Assembly: GCA_038116745.1 (NCBI GenBank)
Contig: JAYODW010000010.1
Coordinates: forward strand, 47,369-111,368
DNA: 64,000 nt
Reading direction: 5' to 3'
Source: JAYODW01 sp038116745
Lineage (GTDB): Bacteria; Pseudomonadota; Gammaproteobacteria; Ga0077536
Under the pieces are notes generated by a model. The model had not been told where the DNA came from. It worked only from the letters and a program-made list of their open reading frames with translations, and ran no database searches. Shown one piece after another: positions 1 to 8,448 of this stretch. The position numbers were made by a program, and so were the translations under genes. Numbering within the stretch: position 1 is the first letter of the stretch; each line of letters starts with the position of its first letter.

Positions 1-2
1 CT

Positions 3-1148
3 GAAGCCTACATCATTGACGCTGTGCGCAGCCCCACGGGTAAGCGCCGCGGATCCCTCCAGGACGTGCATCCCGCTGACCTGGGAGCACATGTCATCCG
101 CGCGATCGTTGAGCGCAACGGCATTCCAGACGACGAGTATGACGACGTTATTTTCGGCACCATCGATGCCGTTGGCCCCCTGGCTGGCGACGTCGCCCGC
201 ACCTGCTGGCTGGCTGCTGGCTACAGCGAGTCGGTGCCTGGGGTGACCATCGACCGTCAGTGCGGTTCCTCGCAGCAGTCGGTGCATTTTGCGGCGCAGG
301 CGGTGATGTCCGGCACGATGGATGTCGTCATCGCTGGCGGCGTGCAGATCATGTCCAAAATCCCGATCGGTTCCTCTGCCCAGGCCGCGGGCGCTTTTGG
401 TTTCAAAGATCCCTTCACCGATTCCCCTGCCTGGGTTGGTCGCTACGGCGAAGATCCGCCGACCCAGTTCAAGGGTGCGCAGATGATGGCCGACCGCTGG
501 GGCTTCTCGCGAGAAGAGCTCGAGGTCTTTTCACTGGAGTCGCACAAACGTGCGCTGAAGGCTATCAGCGAAGGCAGGTTCGATCGCGAAATCGTGCCTT
601 TGAATGGCCTGTCTACGGATGAAACCCCACGCGACACCTCGCTCGAGCAGATGGCCACTCTCGATCCCATCTTCGGCTTGAGCAAAATTACGGCAGCTGT
701 GTCGAGCCAGACCTGCGATGGTTCCTCAGCCATGCTGATCGCGTCTGAGGATGCCGTGAAACGGTACAACCTCAAGCCGCGGGCGCGCATCCATCACATG
801 AGCGTCCGTGCAGAGGACCCCATGATCATGCTCTCGGCACCGATCATGACCACCGAGTACGCGCTGAAGCGCTCGGGCATGAAGCTCGAGGATATTGATC
901 TGGTCGAGATCAACGAGGCTTTCGCGCCGGTGCCGATGGCCTGGCTGAAGGACATCGGTTATCCGTACGAGAAGACCAACGTGAATGGCGGCGCCATCGC
1001 GTTGGGTCATCCAATCGGAGCCACCGGGACCAAGCTCATGACAACGCTGCTGCACGAGCTTGAGCGAACCGGCGGTCGCTACGGGCTGCAGACCATGTGC
1101 GAAGGTGGTGGCCAGGCGAACGTCACCATCATCGAACGCCTCTCCTGA
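3..1148 (+). CDS. Thiolase family protein (acetyl-CoA acetyltransferase), 5' partial
   Basis: This enzyme condenses or cleaves acyl-CoA thioesters, typically the last step of a beta-oxidation-like route. The frame is open to the left edge and reads EAYIIDAVRSPTGK, the usual second to fifteenth residues of a thiolase, so only the extreme N-terminus is missing. The three catalytic landmarks are visible: the nucleophilic Cys in DRQCGSS (codon at 261), the His in ALGHPIGATG (codon at 1008) and the C-terminal Cys in TMCEGGG (codon at 1098). It heads a co-directional set with a VOC protein, a luciferase-like oxidoreductase and an alpha/beta hydrolase, which suggests a ring- or side-chain degradation operon. 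The exact substrate cannot be read from the sequence. Confidence 0.93.
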   Translation, partial: EAYIIDAVRSPTGKRRGSLQDVHPADLGAHVIRAIVERNGIPDDEYDDVIFGTIDAVGPLAGDVARTCWLAAGYSESVPGVTIDRQCGSSQQSVHFAAQAVMSGTMDVVIAGGVQIMSKIPIGSSAQAAGAFGFKDPFTDSPAWVGRYGEDPPTQFKGAQMMADRWGFSREELEVFSLESHKRALKAISEGRFDREIVPLNGLSTDETPRDTSLEQMATLDPIFGLSKITAAVSSQTCDGSSAMLIASEDAVKRYNLKPRARIHHMSVRAEDPMIMLSAPIMTTEYALKRSGMKLEDIDLVEINEAFAPVPMAWLKDIGYPYEKTNVNGGAIALGHPIGATGTKLMTTLLHELERTGGRYGLQTMCEGGGQANVTIIERLS

Positions 1149-1158
1149 TCCCGTGTCT

Positions 1159-1186
1159 GGTACCGCGGCATTAACGCCGCGGTACC
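1159..1186 (+). terminator. Perfect 11-bp hairpin after the thiolase gene
   Basis: An 11-bp perfect inverted repeat (arms 1159-1169 and 1176-1186, loop ATTAAC) begins 10 bases after the thiolase stop codon. No clear T-run follows, so it may be a processing or attenuation hairpin rather than a classical intrinsic terminator. Confidence 0.5.
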
Positions 1187-1231
1187 TCCTTCCGTCAGAC
1201 GCAGTCGCGGCGTCGTCTTGCGCTGACGTTG

Positions 1232-1249
1232 CCTAATCCGCCAAGCTTC
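1232..1249 (+). repeat. Leader motif copy 1 (CCTAATCC-GCCAAGCTTC)
   Basis: The 18-base motif CCTAATCCGCCAAGCTTC lies 36 bases upstream of the VOC gene start. A near-identical copy with one extra base lies upstream of the luciferase-like gene at 2077-2095. A repeated element at similar distance from two consecutive starts suggests a shared regulatory or RNA-level role. No function is known to me. Confidence 0.45.
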
Positions 1250-1285
1250 CTGACCGCTCAACCGAAACACAGGAGGTCAACTACC

Positions 1286-1984
1286 ATGGTTAAACCGAAC
1301 GGGGTCCACCACCTCGCCATCATGACGGGAAACATGAAGGCGCAGATCGAATACTTCACGGACGTCCTGGGGATGCGTCTCGCGGCGCTCTACTGGATGC
1401 ACAACGTGGACGGATACTTTCACGCCTTTCTGGAGCTGAATGCCAACAGCTCGATCGCGTTCGTTGCCGCGCCCGGGGTGTCTGATATCCCGGTTGAGTA
1501 CGGTGTTTCGCATGCGGGGAACCCGGTTAAAGCCTGTGCTGCTGGCGTCACTCAGCACATCGCGTTCAGCGTGGACACTCATGACGAGCTGCTCGCGATG
1601 CGCGACCGCATACGGTCCCGCGGCGTACGCGTGATGGGCCCTCTGGACCATGGATTCTGCCAGTCCATCTACTTCGGTGGGCCGGAGAACCTGGTGCTTG
1701 AAGTTTCCTACTCCGACAGCGCCATCGATGAAGAGGCGTGGATCGACCCCGAGGTTGTGGCACTGAACGGGATCTCGGCTGAGGAGCTCGCGCGCTACAA
1801 GTCACCGGCTGCCTATGAAAACACCTCGGGCGGACCTGTGGCACAGCCGCCTGCGGGCACGGGGTGCCCCGAGTACACGCAGATGGACGCTGCGTTCGCA
1901 TCTGCCTTTGATCTGCCGGACGACGTTGTGACGCGCGAACTGAGTGAGAACACGCCTCCGGTCCGGATTGCTTCAGCCGGATGA
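1286..1984 (+). CDS. VOC family protein (extradiol dioxygenase/glyoxalase superfamily)
   Basis: This is a 232-residue vicinal-oxygen-chelate protein. I place the start at the ATG at 1286 because it has an excellent AGGAGG-type ribosome site 10 bases upstream, although the frame is open from 1229. A metal triad typical of the fold is visible: His8 or His9 in VHHLAI, His91 in TQHIAF and Glu139 in LVLEVS. Extradiol enzymes of aromatic degradation use such a 2-His-1-Glu site for Fe(II), but other VOC enzymes share it. Position between a thiolase and a luciferase-like/alpha-beta-hydrolase pair favours a role in ring cleavage. A roughly 90-residue C-terminal tail after the metal Glu is longer than in simple VOC proteins. 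Confidence 0.88.
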   Translation: MVKPNGVHHLAIMTGNMKAQIEYFTDVLGMRLAALYWMHNVDGYFHAFLELNANSSIAFVAAPGVSDIPVEYGVSHAGNPVKACAAGVTQHIAFSVDTHDELLAMRDRIRSRGVRVMGPLDHGFCQSIYFGGPENLVLEVSYSDSAIDEEAWIDPEVVALNGISAEELARYKSPAAYENTSGGPVAQPPAGTGCPEYTQMDAAFASAFDLPDDVVTRELSENTPPVRIASAG

Positions 1985-1989
1985 CTGAT

Positions 1990-2048
1990 GTCCTCCGCAG
2001 AGAGGACCGGAATGTATCCAGCGAACAGCTGGCCCTGCCAACGGGGCC
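1990..2048 (+). other. Two hairpins between the VOC and luciferase-like genes
   Basis: Two inverted repeats lie shortly after the VOC stop: GTCCTC/GAGGAC (1990-2007) and GGCCC/GGGCC (2031-2048). Neither is followed by a T-run. They could be processing or attenuation structures inside a polycistronic message. Confidence 0.35.
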
Positions 2049-2076
2049 GGGCGTTGAACCGTAGTCAGGAAAGGGA

Positions 2077-2095
2077 CCTAATCCAGCCAAGCTTC
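2077..2095 (+). repeat. Leader motif copy 2 (CCTAATCCAGCCAAGCTTC)
   Basis: This is the second copy of the leader motif found at 1232-1249, with a single-base insertion. It ends one base before the GAGGA ribosome site of the luciferase-like gene, so pairing or protein binding here could affect translation of that gene. Confidence 0.45.
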
Positions 2096-2108
2096 GAGGA
2101 AACAACGA

Positions 2109-3338
2109 ATGAAAATAGCCTGCTTTCACCTCATGCCCTACCGCGATCTCGAGGATGACTTCGAGAAAAAGTACAAATCCGCGTGGTTTACCCTGCCATT
2201 CAGCAAGGTGGCCGACCCGCGTAAGGTGTCTCAGTACTACAACTGGACGCTGGACGAACTGACTTTTGCGGCGCAGTCCGGCTTCGACGGCGTTTGTACC
2301 AACGAGCACCATCAGAATTCCTATGGGTTCATGGTCAATCCGAACATGATGGGCTCGGTGCTTGCGCGGGCGACGCGCGGTACGGACGTCGCGATCGTGC
2401 AGATGGGCGAGACGGCGGTGTTTTTGAATCCGCCGATCAGGGTGGCCGAGGAATACGCGATGCTCGACTCCATCTCGGAGGGGCGTCTGGTTGCTGGATT
2501 CCCGGTAGGGCTGGGCGGCGATTTTTCCTACAGCTACGGTATGGCCCCGATGGAGCAGCGCGGACGTTTTTACGAAGCGCACGACCTCATCAAGAAAGCC
2601 TGGACTGCAACTGATACGTTCGCCTGGAACGGCAAGTACTACCAGCTGCCGATGGTCAACATCTGGCCGCAGCCCGTACAGAAACCTCACCCGCCGATTT
2701 GGGTGCCCGGCAATGCAAGTCCCAGCACCTGGGACTTCGTGATTAAAAACGATTACTCGTACTGCTTTCTGACCTACTTTGGCGCCCAGGGTGCGAAGCA
2801 CATGGTCAACGGCTACTGGGACCGGGTCGAGGCGCTCGGGCGTGACCGTAACCCCTATCGCATGGGTTTTCTGGTGCCGGTCGGCGTGTCGGATTCCGAC
2901 GCCGCCGCGGAGCGGGATTACGGCAAAGCCATCGAATACTTCTATCACAAGGGGCTGCATCTCCCGGAGCATCTGCTTGCCCCGCCCGGACATATGACCC
3001 ACGCAAGCCTCACGCACCTGATCACGAAGCGGCCATTCCCGCCGTTCGAAACAATGCAACAGATGGGCTACAAGGAGTTCAACAAGCGGGACTACGGTGT
3101 TTTCGGCAGCGCCAAGACGGTGACTGAACGGTTGCTCGATATCGTCAAGACCCTGCGGGTCGGCCATCTCATGCTGCTGCCGCAGTTCGGCTCCCTGTCG
3201 CATGAGCAGACCATGGAAAACATCGACCGTCTGTCGAAGGACGTGCTGCCTCATCTGCGCGGCGTCTGGGAGGGCGAAGGCTGGGTCGACCACTGGTGGC
3301 CGAGTGCGTGTGCTGAACGCAAACAGAAAGCAGCCTGA
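2109..3338 (+). CDS. LLM class flavin-dependent oxidoreductase (bacterial luciferase-like)
   Basis: This 409-residue protein belongs to the luciferase-like monooxygenase superfamily, TIM-barrel enzymes that use reduced FMN or F420. Recognisable blocks are SGFDGVCTNEHHQ (residues about 57-70), the AEEYAMLDSISEGRL block that follows strand 4, and PPIWVPGNASP. The start ATG has a GAGGA ribosome site eight bases upstream. It lies 21 bases before the alpha/beta hydrolase gene and is almost certainly co-transcribed with it. Similar enzymes oxygenate terpenoid, steroid or alkyl substrates. Which substrate is used here is unknown. Confidence 0.9.
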   Translation: MKIACFHLMPYRDLEDDFEKKYKSAWFTLPFSKVADPRKVSQYYNWTLDELTFAAQSGFDGVCTNEHHQNSYGFMVNPNMMGSVLARATRGTDVAIVQMGETAVFLNPPIRVAEEYAMLDSISEGRLVAGFPVGLGGDFSYSYGMAPMEQRGRFYEAHDLIKKAWTATDTFAWNGKYYQLPMVNIWPQPVQKPHPPIWVPGNASPSTWDFVIKNDYSYCFLTYFGAQGAKHMVNGYWDRVEALGRDRNPYRMGFLVPVGVSDSDAAAERDYGKAIEYFYHKGLHLPEHLLAPPGHMTHASLTHLITKRPFPPFETMQQMGYKEFNKRDYGVFGSAKTVTERLLDIVKTLRVGHLMLLPQFGSLSHEQTMENIDRLSKDVLPHLRGVWEGEGWVDHWWPSACAERKQKAA

Positions 3339-3359
3339 GCGAGCGGAAGGGAATTATTT

Positions 3360-4163
3360 ATGGCAAAACCACGTAAACGAGTTGTCCCGGTTCTGGGCGG
3401 CGCCCTGGAGCTGACGGTCAACGTCGCCGGCAAAGGCAGACCGCTTGTGTTCCTGCATTCTGCCGGCGGTTTCTATTGGGACGATTTCCTGGACGAGCTG
3501 TCGGAGCATTACAAGGTTTACGCGCCGCATTTTCCGGGCACCGCGCCCGGGCGGCCCGAGGATATCGACAGGCTCGACAATCTCTGGGACACGATAACCG
3601 CCTATGACGACATGCTGGATGCGCTCAACATCAAGAAATGTCGGCTGATGGGTCATTCTTTCGGCGGCATGCTCGCCGCCGAGCTTGCAGCCCATCGACC
3701 AAAGGCCATCGAGAAGCTGGTGCTGATCGCGCCCATCGGTCTGTGGCGTGAGGATGCGCCCTATACGGTGGCCAGCTGGTGTGCCCTCGATGCAGACGAG
3801 ATTATGGATGCGCTGTTCTATGACCGGAATCATCCGGATGTGGTCAAGCGCATGACGCCGCCGTCTTCGCGCAAAGCGGCCGATCTGTGGCAGATCAACT
3901 TCATCTGGACCTTGGGCTGCACCGGTAAGGTGATCTGGCCGATCCCGGATAAGGGGCTGCGCAAACGTATTCACCGGGTCAGCGCACCAACGCTGGTCGT
4001 CTGGGGTGAGAACGACAATCTCATTCCGCCGGTTTACGCCACGGAATTCGCGCAGGTGCTGAAAGACGCCGAGGTTTGCATGCTGCCCCAGTGCGGTCAT
4101 GAGCCGCCGCTCGAGCAGCGTCCCGCCCTGGCGTCGCGCGTGCAGAGTTTTCTTGCTGCCTGA
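3360..4163 (+). CDS. Alpha/beta hydrolase
   Basis: This is a 267-residue alpha/beta-hydrolase-fold enzyme. The catalytic triad can be read as Ser100 in the nucleophile elbow GHSFGG, Asp219 in WGENDN and His247 in QCGHEPPLE. The oxyanion region is FLHSAGG (residues 31-37). AAGGG lies eight bases before the ATG. Its place after an extradiol-like VOC protein and a flavin oxygenase matches meta-cleavage-product or ester hydrolases of aromatic and terpenoid pathways, but lactone or ester hydrolysis after a Baeyer-Villiger-type step is equally possible. Confidence 0.9.
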   Translation: MAKPRKRVVPVLGGALELTVNVAGKGRPLVFLHSAGGFYWDDFLDELSEHYKVYAPHFPGTAPGRPEDIDRLDNLWDTITAYDDMLDALNIKKCRLMGHSFGGMLAAELAAHRPKAIEKLVLIAPIGLWREDAPYTVASWCALDADEIMDALFYDRNHPDVVKRMTPPSSRKAADLWQINFIWTLGCTGKVIWPIPDKGLRKRIHRVSAPTLVVWGENDNLIPPVYATEFAQVLKDAEVCMLPQCGHEPPLEQRPALASRVQSFLAA

Positions 4164-4186
4164 GAGGCTCCTACTGAAAACTTACC

Positions 4187-4213
4187 ACCAGGAGGGATCT
4201 CGTCCCTCCTGGT
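4187..4213. terminator. Bidirectional terminator hairpin between convergent genes
   Basis: A perfect 11-bp inverted repeat (ACCAGGAGGGA / TCCCTCCTGGT, loop TCTCG) sits between the hydrolase gene and the convergent transporter gene, just reaching the transporter's stop codon. Sequence and placement fit a shared transcription end. Confidence 0.6.
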
Positions 4214-5118
4214 CAGCGGCGTCCATTAATTAAAACCAACCTCCCGCAGACCATCCCGATAGCGGCGTAGAAAACCGCTGACAGGGTTTCCTCGAAAATC
4301 CAGGCGCCGAAGAACACGCCGAACAGCGGCGTCAGCAGGCTGAATGAGGCGGTGACCGACACCGGGTAGATCGACAGGATCCAGAACCACAGCGCAAAGC
4401 CGAGGCAGACCACCACGACCACCTGGAACGCAAAAATGGTGGCAATTGCGGGTGTCAGAGCGCGAATGCCGTCACCAGACAGCAAGGCCAGGGCCAGCAG
4501 CACAATGGCGGAGACCACCAGATGGAAAAACAGGTTCTGATCTGGCGGGAGCTCTTTCAGACGCGTTGCGCGCGTGACCAGGGTCAGGCCAGCCCAGCAG
4601 GCGGCACCGGCGAGCGCCAGCAGGTCACCGAGCAACGTTGGTGAAGCCGTCGCTTCGCGATCCCCCAGCAGCACCAGTGCGATACCCGAGACTGCGAGCA
4701 GCAGACCGCCCACGCGCCGCGCGGTCAGGCGCTCACCGGGAAACAGGAAATGTGCGCCAACCGCAACGAAGAACGGCATGGTGTAGAAAAGGAGCGAGAC
4801 CCGCGCGACCATCGAATGCTCGAGCGCGAGAAACAGGCAGGCGAATTCGCCCGAAAACAGCAGGCCGTTGAGGATTCCGAGCCCGAGATAGCGACGTGAT
4901 AGGGGCAGCGGACGCTCGCGCGGGGCCATGAAACTAATCAGCAACAAGGCGGCGCAGGCGCTGCGCAGCCCGCTCTGCAGCATCGGTTCGATGCCGGCGT
5001 TTACTAGTTTGACCAGCGACTGGTTCAATCCGAGAATCGCGCTGAAGACTACGAGCAGCGCGGCACCGCGCAGATCCAGATGGGCGCGCGCTGCGGGGCT
5101 GTCAGAAGATGACGTCAT
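4213..5118 (-). CDS. DMT family transporter (two EamA domains)
   Basis: This 301-residue inner-membrane protein has about ten hydrophobic segments arranged as two EamA repeats, typical of drug/metabolite exporters. Blocks such as AALLLISFMAP, GLLFSGEFACLFLALEHS and the C-terminal LTPLFGVFFGAWIFEETL are characteristic, the last containing the conserved Glu pair near the end of the second repeat. It is transcribed away from the amidohydrolase gene and converges on the hydrolase gene. Cargo cannot be inferred. Confidence 0.9.
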   Translation of the reverse strand: MTSSSDSPAARAHLDLRGAALLVVFSAILGLNQSLVKLVNAGIEPMLQSGLRSACAALLLISFMAPRERPLPLSRRYLGLGILNGLLFSGEFACLFLALEHSMVARVSLLFYTMPFFVAVGAHFLFPGERLTARRVGGLLLAVSGIALVLLGDREATASPTLLGDLLALAGAACWAGLTLVTRATRLKELPPDQNLFFHLVVSAIVLLALALLSGDGIRALTPAIATIFAFQVVVVVCLGFALWFWILSIYPVSVTASFSLLTPLFGVFFGAWIFEETLSAVFYAAIGMVCGRLVLINGRR

Positions 5119-5300
5119 GGTTGCGCTGACTCTTGAGGATAAGTTGGCATAGCGGATAGAGGGAGCCAGTGCGCTTCCTCAGTAGCGTGAACGAAGTCCT
5201 GAGCGTTTTGTGTCCTCGTGATGGGCACCGATGGTAGCCGGGCGGCTCAGCTCGAGGCGATGCATTGCCGCGAATGGCTTTCGGAGGCAGGATCAAGGCT

Positions 5301-6161
5301 ATGACCACCGACGCATTTCCCGTCATTGACGCGCAGGTTCACGCCTATGAGCGTGATCATCCAGGGCGCCCCTGGGCTGGCGATCTGGCTGGGCCTGCCG
5401 AGGTGACGGGCGCCATGATGGTCGCAGCCATGGACGAAGTCGGGGTCGATGGCGCCCTGCTGGTGTCACCATGGACCATGTATCGATACGACGCGAGCTA
5501 CGCGCGCGAGGTACAGCAGGCTTATCCGCAGCGCTTTGCGCTTATCAGACCGTTTGATTTCAGCGCGCTCGATGTCGCTGAACAGGTGGCGGACTGGGCG
5601 CGTGTGCCCGGCGCCGTGGGTGCGCGACTCGTGCTGCTGCACGAAGCGCCACCAGCACCGGACCATCCGGGTGTCGATGCCATTCTTCGGAGCAGTGCCG
5701 TCCACGGGCTGCCGGTGAACGTTCTGTGCTGGGACGAGCTTGGGTGGTTCGAGGCGCTGGCGCGCAATCATCCTGAAACACAGCTGGTGATTGACCATCT
5801 GGGTCTGCGGCAACCCTTTGTGCCTCCTGTACCCGAGGCCCCGTTTGAGGAGATCCAGGCTGTCGCTGCGCTTGCGCGCTATGACAATGTCGTGATCAAG
5901 ATAACCGGGGCAGGCACCTTGTCCCACGAAGGATTCCCCTATCCCGACATCTGGCCGCAACTGGAAGTGCTCTTTGAGGCGTTCGGGTTTGAGCGCTGCC
6001 TGTGGGGAACCGACTGGACTCGGGCCGTTAATTTCCTGACCTATAAAGAAGGGGTAGAGGCGTTCCGCATCACCGACTTTCTGTCAGACGACGAGCGTCG
6101 AACCCTGATGGGCGGGAGTCTTACCCGCGTCTATGGCTGGTCCCCTGGCGGTTCGGACTAA
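5301..6161 (+). CDS. Amidohydrolase family protein (metal-dependent, amidohydrolase 2 type)
   Basis: This is a 286-residue TIM-barrel hydrolase or decarboxylase of the amidohydrolase_2 group. Visible features are IDAQVHAYERD at the N-terminus, where the usual HxH is reduced to QVH (His14), VIDHLGLRQP in the middle and WGTDWTRA near the C-terminus with the metal-site Asp. I chose the ATG at 5301 because the protein then begins MTTDAFPVIDAQVH, as family members do. The open frame extends 12 codons further upstream. The gene overlaps the end of the convergent SnoaL-like gene by four bases. Likely role: hydrolysis or decarboxylation of a lactone or carboxylate in catabolism. Confidence 0.85.
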   Translation: MTTDAFPVIDAQVHAYERDHPGRPWAGDLAGPAEVTGAMMVAAMDEVGVDGALLVSPWTMYRYDASYAREVQQAYPQRFALIRPFDFSALDVAEQVADWARVPGAVGARLVLLHEAPPAPDHPGVDAILRSSAVHGLPVNVLCWDELGWFEALARNHPETQLVIDHLGLRQPFVPPVPEAPFEEIQAVAALARYDNVVIKITGAGTLSHEGFPYPDIWPQLEVLFEAFGFERCLWGTDWTRAVNFLTYKEGVEAFRITDFLSDDERRTLMGGSLTRVYGWSPGGSD

Positions 6162-6559
6162 GCCGTCGGTTCCCCGGCGGGATAGACGACAACACAGGCG
6201 CAGCGCCACGCCCCATCGACCAGACGCAGGGTATAGCGCGCGGTGAGACGCTCGAGCTCGCTGCCATCAGCGGCCAGACGGCTGACAACGACGGACAGGA
6301 GCGCCAGACCCGGGCTCAGCACATCAATCTCTTCGCTGAGGATCGGGGAGCTTCGATAGTCCTTGCGGGCGAGTTCGCGGCGCATGTTGCCGAGCAGCCC
6401 GGCGATATCGGCGTGTGTGGTCAGGACACGACAGATACTGTCACTGATGAACATGCAGGGCGTGTCGTAAAACGCGGCTGCTGCGTCTGCGTCGCCGCTT
6501 TCAAAGGCGTCGAGATAGCGCGCAAAGCGCTCCCTGATCTTGGTTATATTGGCTGACAT
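6158..6559 (-). CDS. SnoaL-like / NTF2-fold protein
   Basis: This is a small 133-residue alpha+beta protein with the NTF2-like pattern: an N-terminal helix with FARYLDAFESGDADAAAAFYDTPCMFIS, then strands ending in TARYTLRLVDGAWRCACVVV. I take the start at 6559, where an AGGGA ribosome site lies six bases upstream. Another ATG two codons earlier would abut that site. Such proteins may be isomerases, hydratases or ligand-binding proteins. No catalytic residues can be named. It is divergently placed from the DUF2237 gene. Confidence 0.75.
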   Translation of the reverse strand: MSANITKIRERFARYLDAFESGDADAAAAFYDTPCMFISDSICRVLTTHADIAGLLGNMRRELARKDYRSSPILSEEIDVLSPGLALLSVVVSRLAADGSELERLTARYTLRLVDGAWRCACVVVYPAGEPTA

Positions 6560-6672
6560 GAACATTCCCTGCGGGCTGATCCAGTGGGCTTGGACCCCGA
6601 GATCAGTCCAGCCTTGTTCCGATTTTTGTGGCCCGCGATCAGCAGGGCATGGTTGCCCTGGAGGACAACAAG

Positions 6673-7050
6673 ATGACGCCGGATCCTGCAATCAACGTGC
6701 TCGGCGGCGAGCTGGAAACCTGCGGCACCGATCCCGTGACGGGTTTTTTCCGGGATGGATGCTGCAACACCAACGATGAGGATGTAGGTTCCCACACGGT
6801 CTGCGTTCAGGTCACCACTGCGTTTCTCGAGTTTTCCCGCTTCCGCGGCAATGACCTGTCGACGCCCCGTCCGGAATTCAGTTTCCAGGGTCTCAAGGAG
6901 GGTGACCGCTGGTGTCTGTGCGCTGCCCGCTGGCTCGAGGCGCACGAGCATGACCGCGCCCCGCGGGTGTTTCTGCGCGCAACCCACCGTCGCGCACTGG
7001 AGATCGTGCCGCTCGACACGCTGAAGCCGTTCGCACTGGATCTCAATTAA
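6673..7050 (+). CDS. DUF2237 family protein
   Basis: This 125-residue protein matches the DUF2237 family closely. It has INVLGGELETCGTDPVTGFF, then RDGCCNT, EDVGSHTVC, GNDLSTPRPEF and GDRWCLCAARW. The Cys-rich conserved pattern suggests metal binding, but the family function is unknown. The start at 6673 is supported by GGAGG eight bases upstream. Earlier GTG/ATG codons at 6628 and 6649 lack this. It is flanked by unrelated housekeeping genes and appears to be a single-gene unit. Confidence 0.85.
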   Translation: MTPDPAINVLGGELETCGTDPVTGFFRDGCCNTNDEDVGSHTVCVQVTTAFLEFSRFRGNDLSTPRPEFSFQGLKEGDRWCLCAARWLEAHEHDRAPRVFLRATHRRALEIVPLDTLKPFALDLN

Positions 7051-7185
7051 GCCAGGCACCGCGGACGTTTCCCGCTGCGTTAATGCCCTGCGGTGAAATG
7101 AAAAGATCAGCCGGAGCAACTGGATGGTGATGAATGCCGCCCCGCTACCGCGCTGGCTACACGCAGTCCGACGGGTTCGTCAGCT

Positions 7186-8283
7186 TTATTCCGGCGATTT
7201 CTTTTCGCGCGCCAGCAGCGCTGCTTTCCGTTCTGCTCCCCAGCGATAACCGCCCGACCCTCCAGCAGTCGGCACAACACGGTGACAGGGAATGACGATG
7301 GCGATGCGGTTGCTGGCGCAGGCCCGGGCGACAGCCCGCGCGGCGCTCGGGCTGCCGATCTGCTCGGCGATCTCCCGATAGGTCGCTGTGCTCCCTCTCG
7401 GAATTGTCTGTAAAGCGGCCCAGACCCGCTGCTGGAACGCAGTGCCACGGATGTCCAGCGGCAGTTCGGCTGCTGATTGGCGCCCTTGATTGACCAGCTC
7501 CAAGGCGGCCTCCACCCAGGCCTCGAATTCCGTGTCGGCGGCGGCCACCTTTGCCCCCGGAAACTCGCGGCACAACGCGGCGGTAAGCGTGGCTGCGTCG
7601 TCACCGAGCTGCAGGCTGCATATGCCCTTGTCCGTGGCTGCAAGCAGGAGTGAGCCGAACGAGCATGAGCGTACAGAGTAGCGGATCTGCTCACCTGCAC
7701 CGCCGGCCCGGAAAGCTTTGGGACGCATTCCGAGGAGCGGGTCTGATTCTGCATAGAAGCGACTGTTCGCGCCGTAGCCGGCGTCATACACCGCCCCGCT
7801 GATCGTTTTTCCCGCTCTGAGCTTTTCCCGCACTGTCGCGGCTCGACGCCCGGCGGCATAGGCTCTGGGCGTTACACCAGTGACCTCTTTGAACACGCGA
7901 TGAAAATGATACGGGCTCAGTCCGACCAGTTGGGAGAGCTCGGAGAGCGCCGGCGGCTGTGCCGCTTGCTCTATGTAACGACACGCGTGTTCGATGAGCG
8001 ATACGCGTTCGGACCAGCGTGTCGTCTCTCGCGGTCTGCAGCGCTTGCACGCCCGGAAGCCGGCTTGTTCCGCTTCCGCGCAGTCGGCGTGAAAAGAAAC
8101 GTTCTCCCGTCGCGGCTGACGTGCGCCGCACGACGGTCGGCAGTAAACCCCTGTGCTGAGGACGGAAAAGTAGAACAGGCCATCCGCAGTGCGATCACGC
8201 TCGACGACCGCCCGCCATTTATCGTCGTCGGTCGTCAATCCGGCGGTCTCAGCGTCGCCCCCGTTGTGACAGGCAGCATTCAT
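7186..8283 (-). CDS. ada: Bifunctional Ada: methylphosphotriester sensor/transcription activator and O6-methylguanine-DNA methyltransferase
   Basis: This 365-residue protein repairs alkylated DNA and switches on the adaptive response. The N-terminal zinc domain has the four cysteines C48, C52, C79 and C82 in GVYCRPSC and RACKRC, with C48 the expected methyl acceptor. An AraC-type helix-turn-helix region follows (about residues 95-195, with LSPYHFHRVFKEVTG). The C-terminal methyltransferase carries the PCHRV active site with Cys333. Length and domain order match full-length Ada. The start has GAGGAAG just upstream. A weak Ada-box-like AGCGCAAG lies about 75 bases upstream (8357-8365), so autoregulation is plausible but not proven. 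Confidence 0.96.
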   Translation of the reverse strand: MNAACHNGGDAETAGLTTDDDKWRAVVERDRTADGLFYFSVLSTGVYCRPSCGARQPRRENVSFHADCAEAEQAGFRACKRCRPRETTRWSERVSLIEHACRYIEQAAQPPALSELSQLVGLSPYHFHRVFKEVTGVTPRAYAAGRRAATVREKLRAGKTISGAVYDAGYGANSRFYAESDPLLGMRPKAFRAGGAGEQIRYSVRSCSFGSLLLAATDKGICSLQLGDDAATLTAALCREFPGAKVAAADTEFEAWVEAALELVNQGRQSAAELPLDIRGTAFQQRVWAALQTIPRGSTATYREIAEQIGSPSAARAVARACASNRIAIVIPCHRVVPTAGGSGGYRWGAERKAALLAREKKSPE

Positions 8284-8448
8284 GAGAGCTTCCTCTGGTT
8301 GGCAATCAGGCAGGCCGCGAAGCTAGCGGAAATCTCGGGCGACAGCGTCCCGTTTCTTGCGCTCGAATTTGACAAGCGCCTGTTCCCTTGCAACTTAGCA
8401 GTGGTTCAGCGGGTGCCGTGAGATTGAAACGTTGGACCGTCTGCGCCC

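Noticed and set aside
1566..3293. Long minus-strand open frame (575 codons) opposite the luciferase-like gene
   Set aside because: No ribosome site or domain. It spans the VOC gene and the intergenic region, both explained on the plus strand.
8357..8365. Ada-box-like sequence upstream of ada
   Set aside because: Only a partial match to the AAAGCGCA element and its position relative to a promoter is unclear, so I mention it with the gene but do not call a site.
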